Shown here piece by piece: positions 45,962 through 57,700 of a DNA stretch of 64,000 nt. A model generated the notes under the pieces. It did no database searches. It was not told the DNA's origin and saw only the letters and a list, made by a program, of their open reading frames with translations. Both the position numbers and the translations under genes were made by a program. This DNA is from Bidens hawaiensis. Its lineage: Eukaryota; Streptophyta; Magnoliopsida; Asterales; Asteraceae. Within the stretch, counting starts at the first letter, position 1. The number at the start of each line of letters is the position of its first letter. The stretch is taken from contig JAIQDT010000027.1 of NCBI GenBank assembly GCA_021521415.1, forward strand, positions 4,549,001-4,613,000, written 5' to 3'.

Positions 45962-47410
45962 ACGTTAAGATGTAATCCATTCATGACAACCAAGTATGGG
46001 ACTTGGTTGCACCACCTCTTAATTCCAAACATGTTGGAAGTAAGTGGGTTTCCAAGAAGAAAACTGATATGCATGGAAACTTGGATACTTATAAAGATAG
46101 ACTTGTAGCAAAAGGTTTCACTCAACTCAAGGGGTTGATTATGATGAAACTTTCTCACTTGTGGCGATGCGAAAGTCGATTAGGATATTGTTTGCCATAG
46201 CCGCATATTATGACTATGAGATTTTGCAATGGATGTCAAAACCGTTTTCTAAATGGACACCTTGAGGAAGATGTCTATATGGTTTACCCTGAAGGTTTTG
46301 TCGATCCACAACATCCTAATAAAGTATGCAAGTTATAGAAGTCAATATATGGATTGAAACAAGCATCTAGAAGTTGGAATCACCGTTTTGATGATGAAAT
46401 CAAGAAATTTGGATTCATCAAGAACGCTGATGAAGCATGTATTATAAGAAAACTAGTGGGAGCATCATTACCTTTCTTGTATTATATGTCGATGACATAC
46501 TACTATTTTGAAATGACATTCCAACCTTAGAAGGTGTAAAAAGCCTGAATTAGAAGATGTTTTTCCATCAAGGATCTTGGTGAAGTCGCCTATATTCTGG
46601 GAATAAGGATCTATAGGGATAGATCAAGGCGGTTGATAGGTTTAATTCAAAGTGCATACATTGACAAAATCTTGAAAAGGTTCAAGATGACAACTCTAAG
46701 AAATGTTTGGCACCTATTCAAAGAGGAACAATATTGAGTGCATCTCAATGTCCAAGCTCAAAGGATGGGCAAGATAAAATATATGATATCCCATGTACAT
46801 CTTCTATAGGATCCATTAAGTATGCCATGATATGCACTAGAGCGGATGTATCATGCGCTTTGAGCATGACGAGTAGATACCAACAAACTCTGGGAACTAG
46901 CCATTGGATGGTGGTTAAGAGCATATTGAAATACCTTTTGAGGATTAAGGATATGTTTCTAATATAAAGCTCTGGTGAGGAGGACCTCATTGTAAAGGGT
47001 TACACTGATGCAAGTTTCCAAACTGATCGAGATGTTCTCGATCACAATCGGGATATGTTTTCATTTTAATTGGTGGGGCTGTCTCTTCGAAGAGGACAAA
47101 ACAAGATGTGGTAGCATTGTCCACCACTGAATTGGAATACATCACCGCCTCATTGCCAGCTCAAAAAGTTGCATGGATTAGAATGTTCGTGGCCGATCTA
47201 GGGGTAGTCCGTACCATTCGGGATCCTCTAGAAATCTTTTGTGACAACGAGGGTGCGATTGCTTAAATCAAGGAGCCCCGTGCACATCAAAAGACAAGGC
47301 ACATTGAGCGGAGATTCAATTACATAAGGGATGAAGTTGAAAAAGGAAATATATGAATTCGCAAAGTTCACACTGACAAAAAATTGCGGATCCACTCACG
47401 AAGCTCCTAG
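45962..47410 (+). pseudogene. pol: CopC reverse transcriptase and RNase H
   Basis: RT begins near 45945 (DKWLEAMNVKM) with GSKWVSKKKTDMHGNLDTYK and then frameshifts. FLNGHLEEDVYMVYPEGFVD (about 46240) and a YVDDILLF box (about 46485) remain. RNase H (46700-47400) shows YAMICTRADVSCAL, LSTTELEYITASLPAQK and IFCDNEGAIA, and ends near the KTRHIERRFNYIRDEVEKGN region. Many stops and shifts split it, so it cannot make protein. Confidence 0.78.
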
Positions 47411-48178
47411 AAAGGCCATAGCATGAAGGTCATACTTGTGCGTTAGGACATCGATATTCTAGTGATTGGATTTGATCAAATTTTGTATTTGGATATCGGA
47501 ACTATTGTTATTTTGACTCAATCATATGATTATGGTTTATGACTATGCCTTTGAGTTATGTTCCATTTTAGCATGTTTAAATCCATGAATAATTTAATTA
47601 TTCTAAACGTCCGTAGTCGATCATATCTGTGGGAACAAATATGAAGGTAAGACTATTATGAACTTGGATTAGTAGATATTCATAGATATTTATGGAATAA
47701 ATATTGTACTGACCCGCCCTCAAATTTTACTGCATGGAATCCTTGTGATCTGTGGTCTTAAGTAAATTTGAGTAATGGCAAACATCATAGTATCCTCCGA
47801 CCTTAGATACATATTGGGATTTGATATTCATGAAATATTATATTTTTACTTAGTTCTTCGTTGCTCTGAAATATGTCAGTACATAAGGCTAATCTCAAGT
47901 ATAGTATGAGGTGATAGTGAGGGACGTATGTAGTCAATAGGGAATTTGTCCCTCTTATTCGTTGAGAGTTAAATGTCTAAGGCCTGATAAGTTAAATTAA
48001 TAGAGAATGATCACTCTGTGTCTCTGGATTTAACATGACATATGTGGCAAAAGGATAAATGATAGTTTCACCTAAATCATTTCAAGTAAGGGACTTGAAG
48101 GGGATGATGTTATTGAATGGCACTTCGTCATACGTATTAGGGGTAGTAAACCGCTGTTAAGTGGTATTTGCTATTTGC
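47411..48178 (+). other. CopC 3' untranslated region
   Basis: About 770 AT-rich bases between RNase H and the polypurine tract. I see no conserved frame or second gene. Confidence 0.6.
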
Positions 48179-48188
48179 AAGTGGGAGA
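48179..48188 (+). other. CopC polypurine tract
   Basis: AAGTGGGAGA lies one base before the 3' LTR start TGTTGGAATTG. Confidence 0.8.
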
Positions 48189-48189
48189 T

Positions 48190-49000
48190 TGTTGGAATTG
48201 ATCTGTCCAAGAAACATATTTGAGTTGATGTGGCTAGTACGTTATTATCCAAGTCGGGTCATACCCAATAACAAGCTAGACAAACAACACGATACTTATT
48301 ATTAGATGTGATATAACTAATAATTATCAACACTTATAACATTTGGGAAAATGGTTTTCTAAATGTTTGCACTTTTGTGTTAAATAAATTATATGGATAA
48401 TTTATATTTTGAGAGATGCTATTTAAATTGGTTAAATAACATATTATATGTATGATAAGGAAATGGTAAATAAAAATGGTTTTCAGTTTTTTTGGGGGAA
48501 AGCCCCTCCTTGGCCGCCTCCCCTTATCCTCTCTCTATTCCATTTTAAACTTCCAAGACATGCATGTGTTGTGGTTGGAGGATCATAATTCTTGAACAAC
48601 TCACAACCACACCTTCTATCAAACACACAAACTCTCTCTTCTCTCTTTATCTTGGCCGAACAAGAGGAAGAACACAAAGGGAGATTTGCAAGAGTGTCAA
48701 TCCTAGCAACTAGGTTTTGTTGGAAGGCTTCAAATGGTACACAAACTTGAGGTTTTCTCTCATGAAGGCCTATCATTCACAAGATCATCTCCTCCTAATT
48801 CCTGGCTATTTGAAGGTATGTATCCAAACACACTATGGTTGTTTTTTTATAGGAAGCAAATCGTATTTGGATCCTAGATTAGGTTTTATCATAAAACGGT
48901 TTTTATGTGTATTGGTAAACAAGATTTAAAACTTACTTCCACTGCGTTTTACATATAAAAGGGTTTATATGGACTATGATAATCTTGTAAAAACCCAACA
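48190..49000 (+). repeat. CopC 3' LTR
   Basis: 811 bp, TGTTGGAATTG...AACCCAACA, matching 40629-41400 apart from substitutions and a ~50-60-bp segment missing from the 5' copy. The AGAGG duplication follows at 49001-49005. Confidence 0.9.
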
Positions 49001-49005
49001 AGAGG

Positions 49006-49849
49006 ATTTTCTTTGATTCACAAACTGAAACACTTAAAGTGATCATATCTAGTGGTGAACTAAAAGAAGTGATTTTAGAGATGACTTTTTGGCATTCAAG
49101 AGAGAGCAGCTGGCTGAGATGGATACTATGAATTAGTATGATTATCAAACCAGACCTAGGTTTGCTGGAAGACAACAAAACGATTTATCTTAACATCTCA
49201 GGGACCAGGCTAGGAAGGGATTCCCAATGCGTAACAAGAAGAGGAAATGGGAACTCTCTCAGTTTGAAAGGAACAAGAAGTTGAAAAGGATGAGAGAAAG
49301 CAAATACATTGAAGAGACTTACAAGTCATAGATCAGTAACAAAAACCCTCTTGCAACTATAATGGATTGCATTAGTATGATACAGTAGATGAAAAACCAT
49401 ATTATGAAGTCCAGAGAAAATGGAAGGATTGCAAGCATTGACTATAAGGATAAAGATGGATCCTTCATTCTAAGAAACTCTGAGGACTGGTCTTGGGTAT
49501 CATCAAGGAGGACACTGATTAAGAATTTTTTAATATGAAGGACCTTGAGGATATAATAAGATGGACTATGCCCTTTGAGCATCCTAACCACAGTCAATTA
49601 TTCATCTTTCAGGAAAGTGCTTCATCTGTGAAGTTGGATAGAAAACAAAAAGCCTCAAGCTCAAATAGATAAGATTACTTTTCTAGCTTAGGTTTACTTT
49701 GTTTTGTTTCATGGGAAAATATTCCAACTTGTAATATTTTTTATTATGTAGTGTAATTTTCTTTTCAAATTTGATGTCTATTTGGCTAAATGTATGTAAC
49801 CTTAGAGGTGTTTTGGTACAGCTGAGGTTGTTCCAATCTATGGGAGATT
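49006..49849 (+). pseudogene. CopB post-pol ORF, C-terminal part and 3' UTR
   Basis: This continues the gene cut by CopC. Conserved blocks include FPMRNKKRKWELSQFERNKK and ENGRIASIDYKDKDGSFIL, the equivalents of CopD 54370-54640 and CopA 10490-10740. The coding part ends near 49670; an AT-rich 3' stretch leads to a degenerate polypurine site CTATGGGAGATTG at 49839-49851. Multiple stops are present. Confidence 0.65.
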
Positions 49850-50760
49850 GGAACCAGACATAGGTTTGCTGGAAGACAACAAAACGACTTATCTAAACAT
49901 CTCAGGGACCAGGCTAGGAAGGGATTCCCAATGCGTTACAAGAAGAGGAAATGGGAACTCTCTCAGTTTGAAAGGAACAAGAAGTTGAAAAGGATAAGAG
50001 AAAGCAGATACATTGAAGAGACTTACAAGTCGTAGATCAGGAACAAAAACCCTCTTGCAACTATGATGGATTGCATTAGTATGATACAGTAGATGAAAAA
50101 CCATATTATGAAGTCCAGAGAAAATGGAAGGATTGCAAGCATTGACTATGAAGATAAAGATGGATCCTTCATTCTAAGAAACTCTGAGGACTGGTCTTGG
50201 GTATTATCAAGGAGGACACTGATTAAGAATTTTTTAATATGAAGGACCTTGAGGATATAATTAGATGGACTATGCCCTTTGAGCATCCTAACCACAGTCA
50301 ATTATTCATCTTTCAGGAAAGTGCCTCATCTGTGAAGTTGGATAGAAAACAAAAATCCTCAAGCTCCAATAGATAAGATTACTTTTCTAGCTTAGGTTTA
50401 CTTTGTTTTGTGTCATGGGACAGTATTCCAACTTGTAATATTTTTTATTATGTAGTGTAATTTTCTTTTCAAATTTGATGTCTATTTGGCTAAATGTATG
50501 TAACCTTAGAGGTGTTTTGGTACAGCTGAGGTTGTTCCAATCTATGGGAGATTGGAACCAGACATAGGTTTGCTTAAAGACAACAAAACGATTTATCTAA
50601 ACATCTCAGGGACCAGGCTAGGAAGGGATTCCCAATGCTTAACAAGAAGAGGAACTGGGAACCCTCTCAGTTTGAAAGGAACAAGAAGTTGAAAAGGATG
50701 AGAGAAAGCAGATACATTGAAGAGACTTACAAGTCTTAGATCAGGAACAAAAACCCTCTT
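49150..50760 (+). repeat. 704-bp tandem repeat, 2.3 units, at the CopB 3' end
   Basis: Units start at 49150, 49854 and 50558, with a period of exactly 704 both times; the third breaks off at about 50760. Each unit runs from the middle of the C-terminal post-pol coding block, through the 3' UTR, to the polypurine site (ATGGGAGATTG). The next unit then starts at once with (A)CCAGACATAGG where the LTR should begin. Units differ by only a few bases, so the duplication is younger than the decay of the gene. Confidence 0.88.
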
Positions 50761-51357
50761 GATGAACATGAATACAGAGAAAAGATTGGTTCACTGATGT
50801 ATCTGACTGCTTCAAGACAAGATTTTATATTTGTTGTTTGTGAAAGATTCCAATCAAGTCCAAAAGTCTCTCACATGACTGCTGTCTAGAGTATTTTTAG
50901 ATACTTGAAAGGAAAACCTGATCAAGGGATATGGTTCCCAAAGAACCATTCCTTTGATCTAGTTGCTTACACTGATAGTTACTATGATGGCTACAATATA
51001 AGTTGGAAGTCTACATCTGGTGGATGTCAATTTCTGGGGGACAGGCTGGTGTCATGGCAATGCAAGAAGCAAACTTCTGTGTCAATCTCAACGGCTGAAG
51101 CTGAGTACGTTGTTGTATCTGCCTTCTGTGCACAATACTGCTGCTTTGTTCATAGTAAAGAACCTAGTCAAACACTCCAGACCAAGTACATTGAAATCAG
51201 ACATCATTTCATTAGAGTCTGTAGTGAGAATGGACTGATTGAAATGAAAGAGTTGATTTTAGTGACAACTTGGATGACTTCTTCACCAAGCCACTGAATA
51301 AAACTAAATTTCACTTTATCCTGAAAGCTTTAGGAATGATCAACTATGATGAGGTCT
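50761..51357 (+). pseudogene. pol: CopD RNase H fragment
   Basis: It aligns with CopA 7250-7933. It includes YLKGKPDQGIWFPKNHSFD, KSTSGGCQFLGDRLVSWQ, STAEAEYVVVSAFCAQ and IEIRHHFIRVC. A deletion after CAQ removes the part with WIQN...LDYG and the next catalytic Asp region. The frame shifts near 51250, ahead of the normal end at 51357. Confidence 0.75.
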
Positions 51358-52985
51358 GATTATGATGTGTTCTTATTGTGCTAACTGACTATCTTCAGAA
51401 AGGTCTTGTTGAGTGAGTTGTACATGATGTTTGATTATATGTGCCTGTTTAACTGATGTGTGCTTTAAATGAACATTTATGTGACTTAGGTGTCTATGAT
51501 GCTTAGGTTATTTAAATTCAGTGAATATGTGTGATATGAGGATAAGTGTATCTGAATGTGTTTTGAAACGATAAATATGTGTGATTATCTGATATATCTG
51601 AATATGTGGATAATCTAATATGGTGACGTGTTTAGACAGAATAGGGTTTGCATAATCAGTCTTGAATGTACATTTTGTTGAATCTGCTTGTGTTGATGCG
51701 TTTCATTCATATTTGATTGTGAATATGTTACATCCTATTTGTGTAAAAGATTCTCTTTGTGTTAAAAGTGCATGCTCAAATGAATACTTTTCAAGAAAAT
51801 TATTTTCACAAAACATTTTTACAAAACATAGCAAGTTGATAATGAAGAGACATGATAAGATTACTCAGTTCAAAGCTTTGTAGAAGCTTAAAAGGTTATC
51901 AATGAAAATTGATCCAACCTTTGGGAAATGATAGTACATTGGTTATTTATGCTAATCATATGGATTTAATAGGCTAAAAAGACTATTAGTGCAGTTATTA
52001 ATATGTATGGTTGTTTTCCATGATGTGTAAAAACTGAGGTGATATAAATATAATGAAAATGCTAATTTTAATGTGGAGATACATTGTTGAATATGCATGT
52101 ATCAAGATAAATCTCTCCGAATGATAGATAGAAAAGTGACTACCCAGTCATACACGAGCCTATTGGTATTTGGTCACCAAAAATGAAACATATTATACGT
52201 ATGACAAAGAAAAAATGTTAGAAAAATTTTATAATCAACCAAAGTTGAAATGTTCACAAGTTTTGAAAGAAAATGCAAACACGAGGCTTAACTATAGAAC
52301 TAAAGAGGTGGGGCATCACTATAAGTCCTAAACACCTAGAATGGATGGCTAGTAAGTCCGTATTGCGTGGCATGTAAGTCCACCGTTCAACATTAATATG
52401 TTTAAAAGCTTTGACAAGAAAAATTCATGAAACTTTATATGTTCTGTCATAAAAATGTTTCGGGTGATATCAGGGGGTTGAAGTTAATTTCGGGTGATAT
52501 GGGGAAAACCAAATAAGCTTTGAGAAGAGATATGGGACATCATAGCACAATAAGTGTTATCCTTTTTTGTATTATGCAAGTTAATTGAACCTTAAACATA
52601 TCACCAAAAGTAATGAAATTCATGCTAAGTCTATACCTGCTATTAACTTACCTGATCTGTCAAAATAATGTTGAGAATGAAGTATTGAGAGGTGACTTAA
52701 TCAATATGATCCCATGTTGAGATCTTTTCGGAAAAAAGAGTTGAAAGGAAATAACTGAAATTTATCTCTTAATGCACCATTTTCTCTTAAACATTAGAAT
52801 TTAATGATTGAACTGTTTGAAATATGGTTTAACTCAAAAAGAGTTGCATTTTATTCATGAATATGTCTCAGTATGTTACTTCTAGCAAGCTTTGATGATT
52901 TTTGAACTTTCATGCAAACTTAGATGTTTTAATAGGATGTTTAACTCATTGGAGCAAGCTTAAAGCATTATTATATCTTAATGTA
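51358..52985 (+). other. CopD spacer
   Basis: Non-coding, aligning with CopB 31692-33460, including GATCCAACCTTTGGGAAATG and the AGCAAGCTT-type motifs near 52885 and 52955. It ends at about 52990 by jumping into the middle of the post-pol ORF, at nearly the same point as CopA (about 9065). Confidence 0.65.
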
Positions 52986-54796
52986 TTATTACAAACCATG
53001 TTGGATGAAGCTAAAAAGGAGGATCCAAAAATAATAAGCATAATGAATCATGGTTAAAAGTTTGAGATCCTAGCTCCTATGACCGATGAGGAGTTGCAGG
53101 TAATACTGGATGAAGACGTGGAGGAGATGAAGAAGAAGAGAGAGAGAGAAAAAACAGGGACACTCAAAGGTTTCTTAATTATGTGAGAATTCATGGTTTC
53201 TCAGAGAAGCAGCTGAGTCACATGAATTTCGAAGAACTGGACAGTGTCACAAAATATACTAAAAAGAAAATTGAGAAGGAAGAATGGGATAAAATGAAAA
53301 AGAGAGCTGCTGATCAACAAGACAAACATGAAAGGTTGAGTAAGTGCAGGTACTTAATTGATCATGGAATGGCTATTTATGATGTGGAGAGGTTGAGTAA
53401 GAAACAAGTTTTAGAACATATTAAGAGGATCTCAAGGAGAGTTTAGTCAGAAACAACCACCTTCAGAAAGAAACCAAAACTGATTACAGGTAAAACTATT
53501 GGAAAGGTTTATGTCTTCTAGGGGTGAGGGGGAGAGGATCGGAAACATGAGAAGAAGTGAAAAATTATCCATTTATGAGTTTGAGATGGCAAAATTTAAT
53601 AAAATGAAAGAAATATCAAAAACCTCTCAGACTCCTCACCTAGTGATTTTGCCACATTCAATTGTTATGAAGGAGGAACCTCTTGAGCTTGTTGAGCCAT
53701 CGGAAGATGAGAACAAAATCAAGACCTTGAAAGGCTTGATGATGAGTAAGGGAATGGCTGAAGGAGTGTTTGATAATCTAAGAAAAGGCCAACTGAAAGA
53801 TCTACTTTATTCTGAGAAGGAAGAGTGGGAGAAGTTGGAGGCTGAACAGAGGAGGTTATTACAATTCTAGTGTGGACCAAGGGGTGAGCCTATTCAATGT
53901 CAATGATATGTCCCTGTTGGTCAAACTGATGAAGAAGTGATGGAGATGATAACTACTATGGCAAAGGAATGTGGAGATTACCTGAAGCTTATTATGTTGC
54001 CAAATGAGCAAATAATTAAGATGTTTGAACAGTCTAGGCATGTGAGATGACCAATTCCAAAAAAGAAATATACCCCAAGGTCTTCCACTATATGTGTCCC
54101 AATCCCAACCACCAGAGCCCCACATCAAAGACAACAAAGGCCACCAATTGAAGTGGACCTACCAAAGAGGCTGTACATTGATTCAAGAACCAAGTCAATA
54201 AAGTCATTATGAACAATGGTGAGTTGAGGCACATTATATTAAAAGATGATTTCTTGGACTTCAAAAGGGAACAATTGGAAGAGATGGAAACTTTCGAAAC
54301 ACTTAAAAGATTGACACGACAGCAAAAGAATGAACTTTCGAAACACTTAAAAGATCAATCAAGAAATGGTTTTACTATGTTGAATAAAAAGAGGAAGTTG
54401 GAGCTGTCTAAGTTTGAAAGGAGAAAAAGGCAGAGAAGGATGATGGATATAGTGCTTACTGAAGCTTCATACAACAAGAAGATCAAATAATCCAATCCTC
54501 TGGCCAAATTAAAAGAATGTTTGAGAATGAGGTGGCAGATGACCAGGCCAAACCATGAATTCCAAAAGATTGGAAGGATCTCTAAGATTGTATATGATAC
54601 TAAATATCAATCCTTTATTCTTAGAAATTCTGATGGACTGGCTCTGGGCATCATTCAACACGACACTGACCTTGAATTTCTTCGTGCGGAGGATATGAAG
54701 GATATAATCAGATGGAATCTACCCTCCCAACATCCACACCACAGGGAGATCTTCTTGCTCAAGACGCTGAAGACACTTCTTATAGTTTTGACTTGA
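52986..54796 (+). pseudogene. CopD post-pol ORF, C-terminal half
   Basis: The open pieces are 53183-53446 (MRIHGFSEKQLSHMNFEELD), 53499-53870 (KTLKGLMMSKGMAEGVFDNL), 54209-54490 (FKREQLEEMETFETLKRL) and 54521-54796. The last holds the C-terminal block GRISKIVYDTKYQSFILRNS and then EDMKDIIRWNLPSQHPHH. It is Lys/Glu-rich throughout, with strong coiled-coil character and no membrane helix. It is the best-kept C-terminal end in the window. At 54285-54350 a ~47-base stretch (TTTCGAAACACTTAAAAGAT) is repeated directly. Confidence 0.68.
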
Positions 54797-54938
54797 CTTG
54801 TAATGTCCTTGTGACAGAATTATCAATTGTAAACTTTTCATTATGATATGTAATTTTTTTTAAAAAAATTTGATGTGTATATCGAAAAGTGAATGTAACC
54901 TAATAGTTGTTTTGTTACAGCTGAGAATGTTCCAATCT

Positions 54939-54947
54939 AGGGGGAGA
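54939..54947 (+). other. CopD polypurine tract
   Basis: AGGGGGAGA, identical to the CopA tract, one base before the LTR. Confidence 0.85.
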
Positions 54948-54948
54948 T

Positions 54949-55947
54949 TGTTGGTATGAGAAAAGACTTAAGGAAGATTGTAATCGAGCAAACTTAGGCC
55001 TCCTAGCAAGCTTTTACTTGATTAATCAAGTTATTTTGTTCTTAGAGCAATGTTATCTTTTAGAATTCTTCTTAAGTGTTAGTTCGAGCAAACTGAACTT
55101 CATCAAGCAAGGTTGTTCTTCAAGTCAAGCAAAGCATATAGGTGGATCGAGCATGGTTTATTTATAATAAACAGTGGTCCAAGCAAACTTGAAGAAAGTT
55201 GATAAAAAAAACTTAAGGACTTCAAACGAGCAAGTTTCAACCCCGGGCAAGCTACAGTGTCACCAGCACACCTGGGTTTATTCGAATAACTTAAAGCAAC
55301 ACAAGGTTGAAGGGATATCTGAAGAACAAGTTTGCTGGTAGATTTATACTGAACAAAGTTAGGTATTATCAGGATGTTTGATGCCTGCTTGATGAATATT
55401 CTAAGTAAAGATTAATCGGAGAACTGTTCCCCAGCACACTTAATGATTACTAGGTCTACTCGATAAAGACAAAAGTTGCAAAGTTTGCTTGAAAAGCTGT
55501 TTACATTTTGAATCTTTTGTAATACGTTTGAATATGTTTAGTATCAATCATTAGAGTTTACAAAAAGGAATGCTAGGTGTAAGGGCAGTCCTATAAAAGG
55601 AAACTTTAGGGCACGCCTATGAGAACAACGGACATAGAGCGGATATTGTGATTTGATAACTGTCTCCCACATGTACGGAAACTTTAGGGCACGCCTGACA
55701 TTCCACCTTGAAACCCTATTTGATTTAAATTGTATCCTTCACAATATATATGGAAATCTTTTGAGTTACTTTTTGTGTTTGTTACTCTCTAGTACGTTGA
55801 GCAACATCAAAGAGTATTATTGATTCCGCCATTAATATTCTTTTGTTTTTCACAAAAATAGTAAGTTGTAACCTTCTTGTCAATACTTATGTGTGGGTTA
55901 TGATTGTGAGTGAATGAGCTATTGAGTGATCTATACAGGACCGATTA
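54949..55947 (+). repeat. CopD 3' LTR
   Basis: About 1.0 kb, starting TGTTGGTATGAG and ending around GGACCGATTA, where relatives have GACA, so the last bases are approximate. U3 is full of CGAGCAAACTT/AGCAAGC motifs. The TATA box TATAAAAG is at 55592-55599. GGAAACTTTAGGGCACGCCT occurs twice just after it (near 55599 and 55677). Confidence 0.82.
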
Positions 55948-57650
55948 GATTCAAGGATTGTATCATTAATTTTTTTCAACATAGGAAGTTTTCAGGTTTT
56001 TATCATTGTAATAAGGTTCATCAATGATCAAATCTGTTGTTGCATTATGAAATTTAGGAACTTCTTCATTTGTCTGTTGTGAAGTAGATGCAGCATTATT
56101 TCCAATATTCAAGCTTTGAAACAAAGTTTCAAATCTTGCTTCTCTGTTTGCTTGTTCTTGACTCTACTCTTGATGGTTGCTGGGATCTTCCTTATTCAAT
56201 GCATGAACATCTTGAACTTCTTGATTGTCTTGAATAACATGTTCTTGATCTTAATAATGAACAAGTTCATATTCAGTATTTGAGGGATCCTTAATGAATC
56301 TATATTCAGTTCTTTTTCTAGCGTCCTTGGACCAATGTTTGTCCAAATAAATTCTCTTTGTAGAGTCTTCCACATGGACACTTGTCTTGTAAAGAGTTTC
56401 ATCAAAGTCCTCAGGATAAATCTTGAGAGATTTGATTAATTTCTCAAGCTTAATTAACCATGATGCTCCACCCACAATATTAAACTGATTTTCAATAAAT
56501 ATCATATCAGAGGACTCAATCACACTCAATTGATCTTTAACATAGACTCTATAAGATTTTGATTGTATTGAATATCCAACAAAGAAACAATCTAAGGACT
56601 TTGATTGAAACTTGTTGAGATAGTCCTTGGTATTCAAGAGTGAGCAATTGCAACCAAATGGTTTGAGAAACTTGATGTAAGGCTTCCTTTTAAATAAGTT
56701 TTCATAAGGAGTCTTGTCTTGGATTTTGTTGAGAGGTACCCTGTTCTGAAGATAGCAGGCTGTATTGATGGCTTCTGCCCAAAAAGTGACTGGTAGAAAA
56801 GCATATTCTAACATGGTTCTTGCAGCTTCAGTAAGCGTTATATTTCTTCTCTCTGCAACCCCATTTTGTTCAGGAGTTCTAAGAGCACTGAGTTGTTGAA
56901 GTACTCCTTTGAAATTGCAAAAGCCATCCATGACCCCATTTTTGAACTCATTTCCATTGTCACTTCTCATAACTTTCACCTTAACCTCCAACTTATTCTC
57001 AATCCTTTTCACACAATTCTTGATAAGTTCAACAACCTCATCTTTGATATTCAAGAAATAAACCCATGTGTATCTTGAAAAGTCATCAATTATTACTAAG
57101 CAATACCTCTTCTTTCCAATTCAAGGAACACTCTCAAGACCAAAGAGATCAATATGAAGCAATTCCAATATATTGTCAATTGAATTCACTAGCTTTGCTT
57201 TGTGTGAGGACTTATGCTCCTTACCCTTTTGACATGAAATGCATTTGTCATCTAGTTTGAACTCTTCTAGGTAAACCAATTACATGCTCACCTTTAACAA
57301 GTTTGTTCATATTCTTTAGATTAAAATGACAAAGCTTTCTGTTCCACAATTTGGTTTCATTTTCAGTGGCTTTTGATACAAAAAAAGTTCCACCCCTAGA
57401 AACTGCATCTTTCATTTTCAACTCTTACAGGTTGCATTCCTAGAAGCCATCATCATAATCAAATATGGAGGAATTAAAAATTCAGGTTTGAGGATGAAAC
57501 AATGAGAATCATCAAATCCAACCTTATAACACTTATCACACATTTAAGAGATGCTAAAAGGTTATATTATAATACTTCCACATAAAAGACATTATCAAAT
57601 GACACTTGTATGACAAACTGAAAATTTTTCTAGCTTTTTCAGACACCCAT
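55948..57650 (-). pseudogene. pol: M2: minus-strand Sirevirus-like pol fragment (protease end, integrase, linker)
   Basis: On the minus strand this runs from the region after the protease box (about 57645), through the integrase zinc finger near 57400-57230, to the core. The open stretch 57054-56251 (267 residues) has MRSDNGNEFKNGVMDGFC, the catalytic Glu in PEQNGVAERRN, FLPVTFWAEAINTACYLQN and LIKSLKIYPEDFDETLY. It ends inside the IN-RT linker at the CopD LTR. This is the best-preserved Sirevirus-like integrase in the window, although zinc-finger positions carry stops. It has no RT, LTR or gag. Confidence 0.82.
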
Positions 57651-57700
57651 CTCGACTTGACTAAAATTTCGGAACGAAAATTCTTTCAACATGGGAATGA

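Larger units (their letters stand above)
40629..49000 (+). mobile_element. CopC: complete but decayed Ty1/copia element of another lineage
   Basis: 8372 bp with LTRs of 772 and 811 bp, PBS, long leader, gag, protease, integrase, RT, RNase H and polypurine tract. A perfect 5-bp duplication AGAGG lies at 40624-40628 and 49001-49005. Its pol wording (RSDRGGEY, TLLDMVRSMMARSTLPLSFW) differs from the Sirevirus-like copies, so it is a separate copia lineage, which I do not name. Several frameshifts and stops make it non-autonomous. Confidence 0.9.
14746..50760 (+). mobile_element. CopB: 5'-truncated Sirevirus-like copia with three nested insertions
   Basis: Removing GypA (19553-31686), the solo LTR (36752-38554) and CopC (40629-49000), each with one copy of its 5-bp duplication, leaves one colinear element: gag C-terminal part, pol, ~3-kb spacer, full post-pol ORF, polypurine-like site. 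Its 5' LTR, PBS and first half of gag are missing at 14746, where it abuts M1. Its 3' end runs into a 704-bp tandem repeat and then, without an LTR, into the RNase H region of CopD. Confidence 0.8.
50761..55947 (+). mobile_element. CopD: 3' part of a Sirevirus-like element, fused to CopB
   Basis: It starts abruptly inside the RT/RNase H region (DEHEYREKIGSLMYLTAS) and goes on with RNase H, spacer, post-pol ORF (N-terminal part missing), polypurine tract and a full 3' LTR. It may be a separate element or the end of CopB after an internal template jump, because CopB has no LTR of its own. Confidence 0.75.
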
